A DNA stretch of 64,000 nucleotides from Bradyrhizobium sp. AUGA SZCCT0158 (GCF_018130065.1 NZ_JAFCME010000001.1:124001-188000), one strand, 5' to 3'; positions 17,946 to 26,864 are shown, counted from the stretch's first letter. Notes: generated from the sequence alone by a model not told the origin. Numbers and translations: made by a program.

Positions 17946-19106
17946 ATGATCAAATATCTGGCGACCGCGTCGCTGTTGCTCGCGGGTGTGTCTCTCTCGA
18001 TCGGCGCGGCGCTGGCCGCCGACCCCGGTATCACCGACACCGAAATCGTGATCGGCGACGTCGAACCCCTGACCGGCCCGCCGGCGCTGCTCGGCGTCGC
18101 CGCATCGATCGGCCACAAGATCGCGATCGCGGAAGCCAATGCCGCTGGCGGCATCAACGGCCGCAAGATCAAATACGTGCTGGAAGACGACGGCTACGTC
18201 ACCGCCCGCACCATCCAGGGCGTCAAAAAAGTGACCGACGTCGACAAGGCCTTTGCCCTGCTCGGCATCTCCGGCTCGGGACAGTCCATCGCCGTAATGC
18301 CGCTGCTGGAGAAGTCCGGTATCCCCACCGTGATCGATGTAGCGCCGGTCAAATTCCTCTGGGAGCCCCCGCGCAAAAACGTGTTCGTGGTCGGGCAGTC
18401 CTATGAGGAAGGCATCATCCATCTCGTCAACTATCTCGCCGAGAAGAACCCCGGCAAGAAATGGGGTCTGATCACGCAGGACGATGACTATGGCATCACC
18501 GTGCGCGACGGCTTCGACACCGTGGTCAAGGCCAGGAAACTCAACGTGGTCTACAGCGGCAACTACAAGAAAGGCCAGCAGGACTTCTCGTCCGACATGC
18601 TGCAGCTGAAGGATTCCGGCGCCGAGGTGTTTCTCGCCGGCGGCATCATCGGCGAGAACATCGCGATGATGAAGGAGCTGGAAAAGCTCAACATCAAGCC
18701 TGTGGTCGGCATCTTCTGGCCCGGACGGGTCGAGCCGGTGCTGAAGCTGATGGGACCGGCCGGCGACGGCATCTACGCGGTCGACTATGTCGAACCGTTC
18801 GCAGGCGCTGCCGGCAAGGCCTTCCTCGAGAAAGCCAAGGGTCTGCTTCCGGAAGCCGAGATGAAAGGCATCAACCGCTATTCCATGACCGGTTACGCCG
18901 CCGCCAAGGTGCTGATTTCTGCAATCGATCGATGCGGCAAGCAACCGACCTGGGCCTGCACCATCGCCGAGCTGGAGAAGACCAAAAACGTCGAGACCGG
19001 CATCATGGCACCGATCAGCTTCGGCCCCGGCGTCCGCTTCTCGAACCAGAAGCTGCAGATCATGCAGTCCGAGTTCTCGACGCTGAGTTTCAAGCCGGTG
19101 AATTGA
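17946..19106 (+). CDS. Branched-chain-type ABC transporter substrate-binding protein (LivK-like)
   Basis: 386 residues from the ATG at 17946, preceded by GAGGAGGAAAC; an upstream in-frame start is less likely. The signal peptide MIKYLATASLLLAGVSLSIGAALA ends at Ala-Ala-Asp. The mature part is a type I periplasmic binding fold (GITDTEIVIGDVEPLTGPPA; GGINGRKIKYVLEDDGY). This is the family used for amino acids, aromatic acids and short acyl acids. As the last gene of the importer/ligase operon it sets the uptake specificity, which cannot be read from the sequence. Confidence 0.92.
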   Translation: MIKYLATASLLLAGVSLSIGAALAADPGITDTEIVIGDVEPLTGPPALLGVAASIGHKIAIAEANAAGGINGRKIKYVLEDDGYVTARTIQGVKKVTDVDKAFALLGISGSGQSIAVMPLLEKSGIPTVIDVAPVKFLWEPPRKNVFVVGQSYEEGIIHLVNYLAEKNPGKKWGLITQDDDYGITVRDGFDTVVKARKLNVVYSGNYKKGQQDFSSDMLQLKDSGAEVFLAGGIIGENIAMMKELEKLNIKPVVGIFWPGRVEPVLKLMGPAGDGIYAVDYVEPFAGAAGKAFLEKAKGLLPEAEMKGINRYSMTGYAAAKVLISAIDRCGKQPTWACTIAELEKTKNVETGIMAPISFGPGVRFSNQKLQIMQSEFSTLSFKPVN

Positions 19107-19121
19107 GAGTCGGCAGTGGTG

Positions 19122-19271
19122 CTTCCCCTCTCCCCTTGTGGGAGCGGGTGGCTTCGCGAAGCGAAGACGGGTGAGGGGTTCTCTCCTCACGGTAAGACTC
19201 GAGCTTGAGGATAGAGACCCCTCATCCGACGCGCTTCGCGCGCCACCTTCTCCCACAAGGGGAGAAGGAAG
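19122..19271. repeat. Long imperfect inverted repeat between convergent genes
   Basis: The left arm (19122-19183) contains CTCCCCTTGTGGGAGCGGGTGGC. The right arm (19214-19271) is its complement with CTTCTCCCACAAGGGGAG, each arm about 60 bp with a 30-bp spacer. Such palindromic intergenic elements (TCCCACAAGGGGAGA cores) occur many times in Bradyrhizobium-type genomes. Here it separates two convergent transcription units and could also act as a bidirectional terminator. Confidence 0.75.
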
Positions 19272-19301
19272 AGGAACACAGCCCGCGTTTCCGATACCGC
19301 C

Positions 19302-20495
19302 TCACATCCTTTTGGCGACTTCTTCCAGCATGACCTCGGTGGCACCGCCGCCGATGGTCAGCACGCGGGCATCGCGCACCATCCGCTCGATCGGGGTACC
19401 GCGCATGAAGCCGGTGCCGCCATGCAGTTGCAGGCAGCCATGCACGACCTCGTGCAACACCTCCGGTGACAACGCCTTCACCATCGACACTTCGCGCGGA
19501 CAGGGCTTGCCGGCTTCGACAAGCTCCGCCGCGTGATAGGCGAGCGCCCGGGCAGCGGCGGCCTTGGTCGCGAGCGAGGCGAGTTTGAGTCGCACTGCCT
19601 GCTGGTTCCACAAGTGGCCGCCGAATGCCTGGCGGCTCTTCACATAGTTGGTGGTGAGTTCGATGGCCTTGGCGGACTCGCCGGCGCAGATGCCGCCGAT
19701 GCAGATGCGCTCGTTCTCGAACGTTTCCATGATCCCGTAGAAGCCGCGGTTCTCCTCGCCCAGCAGATTAGCGGCGGGGATCCGAACATCCTGGAACGCG
19801 ATCTCAGCGGTGTCGGAACAAAGCCAGCCGTGCTTGTCGAGTTTTGTCACGGAGATACCCGGCGTCGTCCGCTCCACAATGAAAAGCGAAATGCCACGGC
19901 TGCCCTTGGCGGCGGGATCGGTGCGCGCGGCGACAATCAGGATGTCACCATACACAGCGTTGGTGATGAACATTTTTGAGCCGTTGATCACCCAGCAATC
20001 GCCATCGCGGCGGGCCCGCGTCTTCAGCCCGGCAACGTCGGAGCCGGCATCGGGCTCGGTCACCGCGATCGAACAGATCGTCTCGCCCCGGATAATCGCG
20101 GGCAGATACTGCTGCTTCTGTTCGGGCGTGCCGCGCAGGGTAATGTGGACGGCCGACATGTCGGTATGAACAAGCACCGACGAGGTGAAGCCGCCGAAGG
20201 TCGAGCGCCCGAGCTCCTCCGCCCACACCATCGACGCCAGCGGGCCCATGTCGGTGCCGCCATATTCGGCAGCGTGGCGCATGCCGAGAAAGCCGAGCGC
20301 CCCCATGCGGCGATAGATTTCGCGCGGGATCTTGCCGTCGCGCTCCCACTGCTCGCCATACGGCACGACCTCCTTCTCGACAAAGCGGCGGACCTGCTCG
20401 CGCAGCATCCGCAACTCCTCGGACAGATGCGGCTGCTCCGAGAAATGGAACTCGCTGTCGGCGTGGCTGCGCGGGTCGGCGGGCCTGATGTTCAT
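19302..20495 (-). CDS. Acyl-CoA dehydrogenase
   Basis: 397 residues with the three ACAD domains: helical (EQPHLSEELRMLREQVRRF), middle beta domain with VTEPDAGSDVAGLKTRA, and C-terminal helical domain with AFGGHLWNQQAVRLKLASLATKAAAARAL. The C-terminal GGGATEVMLEEVAKRM lacks the SCAD-type catalytic Glu, as in LCAD/IVD-type enzymes that place it elsewhere. It oxidises an acyl-CoA at C2-C3, passing electrons to ETF. ATGA overlap with the hydrolase gene upstream in the operon. Confidence 0.92.
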   Translation of the reverse strand: MNIRPADPRSHADSEFHFSEQPHLSEELRMLREQVRRFVEKEVVPYGEQWERDGKIPREIYRRMGALGFLGMRHAAEYGGTDMGPLASMVWAEELGRSTFGGFTSSVLVHTDMSAVHITLRGTPEQKQQYLPAIIRGETICSIAVTEPDAGSDVAGLKTRARRDGDCWVINGSKMFITNAVYGDILIVAARTDPAAKGSRGISLFIVERTTPGISVTKLDKHGWLCSDTAEIAFQDVRIPAANLLGEENRGFYGIMETFENERICIGGICAGESAKAIELTTNYVKSRQAFGGHLWNQQAVRLKLASLATKAAAARALAYHAAELVEAGKPCPREVSMVKALSPEVLHEVVHGCLQLHGGTGFMRGTPIERMVRDARVLTIGGGATEVMLEEVAKRM

Positions 20496-21430
20496 GATGG
20501 AGCCCTCTCGGCCTTGATATGAAGGTGTTGGTTGAGAAATTGCGCGATCGACGCGATGGCCCGATGCGCCTCAACAAGCTCCGCGCTGAACATCTGGAAG
20601 ACATGGATCATGCCGTCCCAGACTTCCAGATTGACATCGACACCGGCGGCGCACGCCTTGTCGGCGAGCATGACGGAATCATCGAGCACGGTTTCGCGGT
20701 CGCCGACCTGGATCAATAGCGGCGGCAAACCGGCAAGGTCAGCATACAGCGGCGATACCAGGGGATCGCGGGGATCACCCTGTCCGCCCAGATAATTCTT
20801 GGCCAGCGCCAGGATCATCGGACGCTGATGGATGGGGTCCGCTTCGGCACGGCTGACGTAACTCGCGCCGGTCGCTGCCAGATCGGTCCATGGCGACATC
20901 AGCACTGCCGATACCGGCAGCGGAAGCCCGCGTTCGCGCAAGGTCAGCATCGCGGCGAGCACGAGATTGCCGCCGGCGGAGTCTCCGGCAAAGGCGATAC
21001 TGGCGGGCTTTAGCCCCTCATCAAGCATCCAGCCATAGGCCGCGAGCGCATCGTCCAGCGCAGCCGGGAAACGATGCTCCGGCGCAAGTCGGTAGTTGAT
21101 GGCGAGCACCCGGCAGCCGCTGGCAAGTGCGATCTGCGCAATCAGGTCGCGGTGCGAGGCTACCGAGCCGATGCGGAAGCCGCCGCCATGGAAATAGAGA
21201 ATGGCCCGATCCACGGGCGCATCAGCGGGCGATATCCATTCGCCCTCGACGCCACCGGCAAAGATACGTTCGCAGTTCACGCGTGCGGCGCTGCCTCCGA
21301 AGGCCGCATCCCAATCCTCGCGCATTTGGGTCACTGACGTGTCGCGGTTCCAGCCACGGTAAACTGCGCGAATGCGCGCGATCGCAAGATCGATCGGCGC
21401 CGTTGTGATATCTTCGCCTGCGCGCGCCAT
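20492..21430 (-). CDS. Alpha/beta hydrolase of the HSL (esterase/lipase) family
   Basis: 312 residues. The HSL-family oxyanion motif YFHGGGFRIGS lies near residue 85 and the nucleophile elbow GDSAGGNLV near 160. The acid Asp is in VGDRETVLDD and the His in WDGMIHVFQMF near 285. It probably cleaves an ester or lactone intermediate of the pathway. The stop overlaps the ACAD start (ATGA), and the SDR gene ends 1 bp before its start, so the genes are co-translated. Confidence 0.9.
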   Translation of the reverse strand: MARAGEDITTAPIDLAIARIRAVYRGWNRDTSVTQMREDWDAAFGGSAARVNCERIFAGGVEGEWISPADAPVDRAILYFHGGGFRIGSVASHRDLIAQIALASGCRVLAINYRLAPEHRFPAALDDALAAYGWMLDEGLKPASIAFAGDSAGGNLVLAAMLTLRERGLPLPVSAVLMSPWTDLAATGASYVSRAEADPIHQRPMILALAKNYLGGQGDPRDPLVSPLYADLAGLPPLLIQVGDRETVLDDSVMLADKACAAGVDVNLEVWDGMIHVFQMFSAELVEAHRAIASIAQFLNQHLHIKAERAPS

Positions 21431-21431
21431 C

Positions 21432-22190
21432 TCAGCCGCCTATTCCCATGCCGCCGGAGACGCCGATGGTTTCACCGGTGATATAGCCCGCCTGATCGGA
21501 TGCCAGAAACAATACCGCGGCGGCGATCTCTTCGGGCTCGCCCAAGCGCCGCAACAGGGTGGCATCGGTCATGGCGCGCAAGATCTTGTCGCCGCCCTTG
21601 GCGACGGCCGCCTCCAGCATCGGCGTGCGGATCGGCCCCGGCGCGATGGTGTTGGCGGTAATTCCGAAGCGGGCGTTTTCACGCGCAATGCTCTTGGTGA
21701 AGGCAATGACGCCGCCCTTGGCGGCGGAATAGACTGCGCCGCCCTTCGAGCCAAGCCGCGCCGCTTCCGAGGTGATGTTGATGACACGCCCGAAACCGGC
21801 CGCCTGCATCGCCGGGAGCGCGGCGTGCGTGCATGCAAAGGCCGAGACCAGATTGACCGCGAGCAGCCTTGTCCAATCTTCCGGCGTCGTGTCGGTGAAG
21901 AAGGCGTGCTGGTCGACGCCGGCATTGTTGACCACGATATCGAACGGCCCGTGCTGCGCCATGATCGCCTGCACCATAGTGGTATCACCGACATCGAGGC
22001 GGGCCGCGGTCGCGCCGAGCTGCCCGGCGAGGTCCGATGCCTTGGTGATATCGAGATCAGCGATCACGACGTTCGCGCCGGCACCGGCAAAACTTCGCAC
22101 GATCGCAGCACCAATGCCCTGCGCACCGCCCGAGACGAAAGCGCGACGGCCGTCGAGCCGCCCGAATGCGCGCGTGCCAGAGGCAGGCAC
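21432..22190 (-). CDS. Short-chain dehydrogenase/reductase
   Basis: 252 residues. The nucleotide-binding motif GGAQGIGAAIV lies near residue 20, NNAG (VNNAGVDQHAF) near 90, and the catalytic Ser and Tyr-Lys in INITSEAARLGSKGGAVYSAAKGG, with the C-terminal GETIGVSGGMGIGG. NAD(P)-dependent alcohol or 3-hydroxyacyl-CoA oxidation fits the operon. The start is a GTG at 22190, just after the crotonase stop; the first dozen residues are a non-conserved lead. Confidence 0.9.
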   Translation of the reverse strand: MPASGTRAFGRLDGRRAFVSGGAQGIGAAIVRSFAGAGANVVIADLDITKASDLAGQLGATAARLDVGDTTMVQAIMAQHGPFDIVVNNAGVDQHAFFTDTTPEDWTRLLAVNLVSAFACTHAALPAMQAAGFGRVINITSEAARLGSKGGAVYSAAKGGVIAFTKSIARENARFGITANTIAPGPIRTPMLEAAVAKGGDKILRAMTDATLLRRLGEPEEIAAAVLFLASDQAGYITGETIGVSGGMGIGG

Positions 22191-22193
22191 TGA

Positions 22194-22988
22194 CTAGCGT
22201 CCCGTAAAGATAGGCTTGCGCCGCTCGATCACGGCGGCGAGCCCTTCCCGCGCGTCGGCCATGCCAGACAGCTCGGACACGGTGCGCGCTTCCTCGGACA
22301 GGCATTGCTCGATGCTGGTACCGGTCCCGGCCCAGACCAGCCGCTTGGTCGCGGCCAGCGCTTTCGGCGCGCCCCCCGCCAGTTCCCGCGCCATGGCGAG
22401 CGACGCCTCGGCCAGCTCGGCATCCGGAACGACCTTGGTGACGATGCCGATTTCCAGAGCTTCCGCCGCCGATATCACCGGATTTGTGAGTAGGATCGAC
22501 ATCGCCCGGCGCAAACCGACCAGCCGCGACAGCGTAACGGAGACGCCCGCGTCAGGCGCCATCGCGACTCGCGTCGCGCCTGCGAGGAATTTGGCGGATT
22601 CGCCTGATATGACGATGTCGGACGCGCAGACGAGGCCGAAGCCGCCGCCACCTGCCGCAAATCCCTGCACTGAGGTAATCACCGGCGCCTCCAGCCGCAG
22701 CAATCCCGTCACCGCGTTCTGCAGATATGCCGTGGCTTGCCTGATGTAGTCAGGAAGCTTTTCGCCCTTCGATGCAAACGCTCTGATATCACCGCCCGCG
22801 CAAAAATTCGTGCCCTCCCCACTCAGCAGCAGCACGCGCAAATCCGGCTGACTATGGCAGACCATGATGGCGTCGCACAGCGCGCTGAGCAATTCAGCAC
22901 TCATGCCATTGGCGGCATCGGGACGGTTGAGCCGCAGCCGCGCGATGCCGCCTGAGATGTCGAGCAGAACGGGGCCTTTATCGATCAT
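22194..22988 (-). CDS. Enoyl-CoA hydratase/isomerase (crotonase) family protein
   Basis: 264 residues from the ATG at 22988 (GGCGG-type ribosome site upstream; the frame is open 22 codons further). The oxyanion-hole segments are FCAGGDIRAFASKGE and SVQGFAAGGGGFGLVCASDIVIS. Neither canonical hydratase Glu is obvious: the second catalytic position reads TRVAMAPDAGVS, with Asp. An isomerase, hydrolase or retro-aldol role is therefore as likely as hydration. Part of the 19302-24829 operon. Confidence 0.87.
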   Translation of the reverse strand: MIDKGPVLLDISGGIARLRLNRPDAANGMSAELLSALCDAIMVCHSQPDLRVLLLSGEGTNFCAGGDIRAFASKGEKLPDYIRQATAYLQNAVTGLLRLEAPVITSVQGFAAGGGGFGLVCASDIVISGESAKFLAGATRVAMAPDAGVSVTLSRLVGLRRAMSILLTNPVISAAEALEIGIVTKVVPDAELAEASLAMARELAGGAPKALAATKRLVWAGTGTSIEQCLSEEARTVSELSGMADAREGLAAVIERRKPIFTGR

Positions 22989-23075
22989 GGCAATTTTCCG
23001 CCTTTGGCTAGATTCTTTTTTTGACGCATTTTCTTCACGCGAATCGGATTCCACTTCGCTTGAAAACGCTCCGCT

Positions 23076-23570
23076 CTAGATGAGGAACGAGAGCGTAAAC
23101 AGCGCTTTCTCGTTGTTGACCAGGATCACCTTCTTGTACGCCATCCGCAGCTCGCCATCGACGTAACGCAGCCGGTATTCGTTGCGGGCGGCCCAAATCG
23201 TGTCGTCGCGCAGACTGGATTCGAACACCATGCTGTTGCTGGCGACCGAGATATCGCCGCCGGCCTGCTCGTCCAGCAATTCGATGTTGGAGACGAGCCG
23301 CCGCAGCCGCGATTGCGGCGTCTGGGTGTGGCGCTTGCCGGTCAGCAACTGCTTGATGCGGAGCGAAATGCGCGAACGATTGTCGTAAATGATCGACATT
23401 TCCTTTTCGGGGTCGATATCGTCGCCATTGGCCGGAACCCAATAAACGCCGTCATCGGTCCAGAGCGCCTCCCAGGCCTCATACGCGTGCTCGTCCTGCA
23501 GCCGCGCCTCCTTGTAGATGAAGGCCGTTACCGCGCTCGCCAGCGTGGCGCTGCTGTCACGCGACAGCAT
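23076..23570 (-). CDS. Aromatic-ring-hydroxylating dioxygenase, beta (small) subunit
   Basis: 164 residues with the NTF2-like cone fold of ring-hydroxylating dioxygenase small subunits. Features are ALWTDDGVYWVPANGDDIDPEKEMSIIYDNRSRISLRIKQL, then HTQTPQSRLRRLVSNIEL. The start is ATG 23570 (GTG 23573 in frame), overlapping the alpha-subunit stop. It supports the Rieske alpha subunit structurally and carries no cofactor. Confidence 0.9.
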   Translation of the reverse strand: MLSRDSSATLASAVTAFIYKEARLQDEHAYEAWEALWTDDGVYWVPANGDDIDPEKEMSIIYDNRSRISLRIKQLLTGKRHTQTPQSRLRRLVSNIELLDEQAGGDISVASNSMVFESSLRDDTIWAARNEYRLRYVDGELRMAYKKVILVNNEKALFTLSFLI

Positions 23571-24829
23571 CACACCGCCTCCATCAGACTGCGATAGTGC
23601 CGCCAGATGCCGCGCGACGGGATTTCATCGGTGACGTGGCCGACCTTGAAGCCGAGTTCGTCCTGGCGCTCGCGCTTCGCGCCGCGGCCGAGGAAAATCC
23701 ATTCGGGGTTGCGCGCCAGCACGCCACGATGGCAGCGCTCGTACATCTCTGAATCGTCGGCGAGCAGCAATCCAGCGGGACCGACCGATCCCATGGTCTG
23801 CTGGCGCAAACGCCGATTCATGTCCGGCGCCCCCTTGAACTGCAACGCGGTGACATGCTGCACGCTGTCGTCGACCGCGAGCGGCTGGATCACGAACATC
23901 TGGATTTCGGCGATGAACAGGTTCGGAAAGATCATCACATGCGGCGTGCCGTCGATCATGATCTCGCGCGCCTTCTGGTCGCCATAGGCCGCCTTCATCC
24001 GCGACGTATAATCCGGCAGCCGCTCTTCGGTGGTGCCGAACCAGCTCATCGGCGTGTCGCGCTTGCGAAATTCAGGCCGCAAATCGATCTCGGTATGGCC
24101 GTTGCCGTAGTCACGCGTCACCGCCGTCGAGGCGCCGCCATAGAGCTTGCCGATCGCGCTGTCGGCGACACCGAAGATCGAGGAATGCACAAAGGCCGGA
24201 TGATAGCCGTCGCATTCGTTCTCCAGGATGAATTTCCAGTTGGCCTTGACGCGATGCTTGAGGAAGCCCGCGGTAACCTCGACCTCCCCCTCCGGCGAGA
24301 AACGAACCAGACGATCGATGGTTTCGGCCGCACCGCCGAGATGCTCTTCCAGATCAGGGCCTTCGGCGGCAAACGAGCCGAACACAAAGCCGCGATAGGA
24401 TTGCACCCGCGTCACGCGCCCCAACGCCAGCTTTGACTTGTCCTGGCCTTCATAACCGTCGGGAAAGGCGTAGCCGACCAGACGGCCGTCATTGGCGAAA
24501 GTCCAGGAATGGAACGGGCATGTGAACGAACGCGCGTTGCCCTTGTCATAGGAGCAGACCTGATTGCCGCGATGCGAGCAGCGATTGAGCAACAGATTGA
24601 CCTTGCCCTGTTCGTCGCGGGTCATGATAACCGATTGCGGCCCGATCGACTTGACGACGTAGTCGTTCGCGTTCGGGACCTCGCTCTCATGCCCGACATA
24701 GACCCAGGTGCGGTACCAGATGTTCTGCAATTCGGCTTCGAAGATCGCGGGGTCGCTGTAGAGCGAGCCATGCACCCGATCCGGCCGGATCAATTCGCCC
24801 CACTGCGACGCGCGCGGCACGACGTTCAT
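23570..24829 (-). CDS. Rieske non-heme iron oxygenase, alpha (large) subunit
   Basis: 419 residues from ATG 24829 (GGGAGGTG upstream). The Rieske centre ligands are Cys84/His86 (CSHRGNQVC) and Cys104/His107 (CPFHSW). The catalytic iron site is ENECDGYHPAFVH, with the bridging Asp207 and His210/His215. It should add O2 across, or hydroxylate, an aromatic or cyclic substrate. No ferredoxin or reductase gene lies in this operon, so electrons may come from the set at 30014-34130 or elsewhere. First gene of the minus-strand operon; its promoter holds copy 2 of the 26-bp dyad. Confidence 0.93.
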   Translation of the reverse strand: MNVVPRASQWGELIRPDRVHGSLYSDPAIFEAELQNIWYRTWVYVGHESEVPNANDYVVKSIGPQSVIMTRDEQGKVNLLLNRCSHRGNQVCSYDKGNARSFTCPFHSWTFANDGRLVGYAFPDGYEGQDKSKLALGRVTRVQSYRGFVFGSFAAEGPDLEEHLGGAAETIDRLVRFSPEGEVEVTAGFLKHRVKANWKFILENECDGYHPAFVHSSIFGVADSAIGKLYGGASTAVTRDYGNGHTEIDLRPEFRKRDTPMSWFGTTEERLPDYTSRMKAAYGDQKAREIMIDGTPHVMIFPNLFIAEIQMFVIQPLAVDDSVQHVTALQFKGAPDMNRRLRQQTMGSVGPAGLLLADDSEMYERCHRGVLARNPEWIFLGRGAKRERQDELGFKVGHVTDEIPSRGIWRHYRSLMEAV

Positions 24830-24891
24830 CGCTGCACCTCCCGTTGGCTGCCCAGGGCTTCTCTTGCGGAAACCTGCGGCTTGGGCTAAAA

Positions 24892-24917
24892 ATAATCCGA
24901 CTGACCGTTCGAATAAT
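24892..24917. promoter_or_regulatory. 26-bp dyad operator, copy 2
   Basis: On the minus strand it contains the core GAACGGTCAGTCGG with the same ATTATT/ATTAT flanks as copy 1 at 11007-11032 (24 of 26 identical). It lies 63 bp upstream of the Rieske alpha start on one side and 79 bp upstream of the SnoaL-crotonase start on the other. It could control both divergent units, probably through the TetR at 10225-10860. Confidence 0.7.
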
Positions 24918-24995
24918 AGCACCGGCGCTTGGCGGCTTCAAGGGAATTTTCCGTTCAGCCGCGAGAACAGCGAATTTGCTAGGAGGATCATCGGG

Positions 24996-26183
24996 ATGGA
25001 AGAAGTCAGCCCAGCCGATCTGGCCCGCGCGCTCTACGCCGCGCTCGCCGCTGGCGACCGCGATCAGCTCGACGCGCTGTTGCATCCGGAATTCACCGGC
25101 CGCACCGCCGAGGGCATGCCGTTCGGCATCGGCGGCGATCATGAAGGACCCGCGGCCATGCGGCGCAATGGTTGGGGAGCCATCGCCCGGCATTTCGAGG
25201 CGCGCGCCGAGCCGGAACGGTTTCTCGATCTCGCCGATGGCCGTCTGCTGGTGACCGGCCGTTACCGCGGCCGCGGCAAGCAAGGCGGCGCCGCGCTCAA
25301 CGCCGCCTTTGCCCATCTAATCGCGATCGACCAGGGGCGCATCAAGTCGCTCGAGCAGTTCACCGACACCGCGCGCTGGCATGACGCCGCGGAGCCGCTA
25401 CGGACCGTGCTGCTTGATTTCGAATTCGGCGTTGCAACCTTGCGGCTGAACCGTCCGGACAAGGGCAATGCAATCGACGAAAGCATGGCCGCGGATCTCG
25501 CCGAAGCTGCAACACAGATTGCGGAAAGGCCGGATGTCCGCGCCGTGCTGATCGCCGGCAACGGGCCGAATTTTACGGTCGGCGGCGACCTCGGCCTGTT
25601 CGCAGGAACCGCACGCGAGCAATTGCCAAACCGGCTGCGCCGCATGATCGACAGCTATCATCTGGCCATCGAGAGACTGACCAGCATCGACGCGCCTGTT
25701 GTCGCCGCAGTGCGCGGCGGCGCGGGTGGCGGCGGATTGGGCCTGCTCTACGCCGCCGACATTGTCGTGGCCGCCGACGATGCGCGATTTGCGCTGGGTT
25801 ATGGCGCGCTCGGCCTGACTGCCGATGGCGGCAACACCTGGTTCCTGCCGCGCATGGTCGGGATGCGACGCGTCCAGGAGCTGTTCCTGCTCAACCGTCG
25901 CCTCACCGCTCAGGAAGCGCTCGACTTCGGACTGGTATCGCGCCTGGCTCCTGATGATGCCGTCGAGAACCAGGCAGCCGCCCTCGCCGCGACACTTGCC
26001 GCAGGTCCGACACGCGCCTTCGGCGCCGTCCGCCGCATGCTGAGGCAGTCATTTGAAACCGGCCTGTCGGATCAGCTCGAAGCTGAAAAAGACTCTATCG
26101 TAGCGGCCAGCCGCACGGATGACGCGCAAGAGGGAATCGCCGCCTTCATAGCCAAGCGTCGCCCGCAATTTCGCGGTGGATGA
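24996..26183 (+). CDS. SnoaL-like/NTF2-like domain fused to enoyl-CoA hydratase (crotonase)
   Basis: 395 residues from ATG 24996, preceded by AGGAGG. Residues 1-125 are a SnoaL/NTF2-like domain (LARALYAALAAGDRDQLDALLHPEFTGRTAEGMPFG...GRYRGRGKQGGAALNAAFAHLIAIDQGRIKSLEQFTDTARW). Residues 135-395 are a crotonase with TVGGDLGLFAG and VRGGAGGGGLGLLYAADIVVA oxyanion segments. An NTF2-type isomerase/hydratase pocket joined to a crotonase suggests two successive steps on a CoA ester. It is divergent from the Rieske operon and shares the 26-bp dyad. The fusion is in frame, with no sign of assembly error. Confidence 0.85.
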   Translation: MEEVSPADLARALYAALAAGDRDQLDALLHPEFTGRTAEGMPFGIGGDHEGPAAMRRNGWGAIARHFEARAEPERFLDLADGRLLVTGRYRGRGKQGGAALNAAFAHLIAIDQGRIKSLEQFTDTARWHDAAEPLRTVLLDFEFGVATLRLNRPDKGNAIDESMAADLAEAATQIAERPDVRAVLIAGNGPNFTVGGDLGLFAGTAREQLPNRLRRMIDSYHLAIERLTSIDAPVVAAVRGGAGGGGLGLLYAADIVVAADDARFALGYGALGLTADGGNTWFLPRMVGMRRVQELFLLNRRLTAQEALDFGLVSRLAPDDAVENQAAALAATLAAGPTRAFGAVRRMLRQSFETGLSDQLEAEKDSIVAASRTDDAQEGIAAFIAKRRPQFRGG

Positions 26184-26464
26184 GCAGACCGAACGAACGA
26201 CAATTCAACATCAGCCCACCACTGACGCCGCAGCGCGTTCAGTTCAGCCCGCTCATATTGGTTGTTGCAAGTTTTTTTGATCTCCCGGTGCACACATCGT
26301 GCACCCGCCGCCTTCTAAGCAATTGAAAAACTTGAATTCTCGTTCTCATCCATCATGGGCGCGACGGAAAAGCGATAGTCTTGATATTTCAATATCTTAT
26401 CTTGCTCTCTCAATGTGATGAAGCACGAACATGTGCGACTCCAAACTGGTCGAAATTCATGCTG

Positions 26465-26518
26465 GACGGGCGGTTATATTATTTTCGCGAGAATAATATA
26501 ACCGCCGAGAGGCCCGTC
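26465..26518. repeat. Long palindrome with AT-rich stem
   Basis: GGCGGTTATATTATT at 26469-26483 has its exact complement at 26492-26506 around an 8-nt loop, TTCGCGAG. Outer arms GACGGGC (26465-26471) and GCCCGTC (26512-26518) extend the structure. The 15-bp perfect stem has an AT-rich centre and is followed by no T-run. It could be an old mobile-element end, a cruciform or a transcription stop after the crotonase fusion gene. Confidence 0.7.
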
Positions 26519-26720
26519 GCCGGCCGCGCGCGAGCCGCGGTCCCTTTTCAGCTGACGGGGCGCACAGCGATCAATTGAGGAGGAAGTCGCTCGCAAACGT
26601 GATGTGGCCTGGCATGATGCCCTCGACCAGAGCTCGGAAGTACCAAACCGTACCAGCACGCCGCCCTCAGTATGCTCCGTGATCGTGAGTTTTGTGCGGC
26701 GTTCGCGGGGGTGATGCCGG

Positions 26721-26864
26721 ACGCTGAACGACCACGAGATTCCCCGTCACGAGATGAGCCAGCCGGGCGACATCGCCCAACTGGTCGAAACCGCCCTCAT
26801 GCTGCCGAACAACGTGTCGGTCTCCGAACTGCTCGTCCACTGCCAGTTCGAGCCGATGCTGTAG
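26721..26864 (+). pseudogene. Short-chain dehydrogenase remnant (C-terminal 45 residues)
   Basis: The frame reads TLNDHEIPRHEMSQPGDIAQLVETALMLPNNVSVSELLVH and stops at 26864. This is the usual C-terminal end of YdfG-type SDR proteins (PxDIA..V..AL.LPxxxxVxELxV). Nothing of the Rossmann core precedes it, so it is a leftover of a deleted gene. Confidence 0.6.

Noticed and set aside
26381..26578. 65-codon plus-strand frame over the palindrome
   Set aside because: The frame is made by the palindrome and low-GC DNA; no ribosome site and no similarity recognised.
26590..26690. Minus-strand stretch resembling an SRPBCC-protein end
   Set aside because: Too short and ambiguous between two frames to call a remnant gene.
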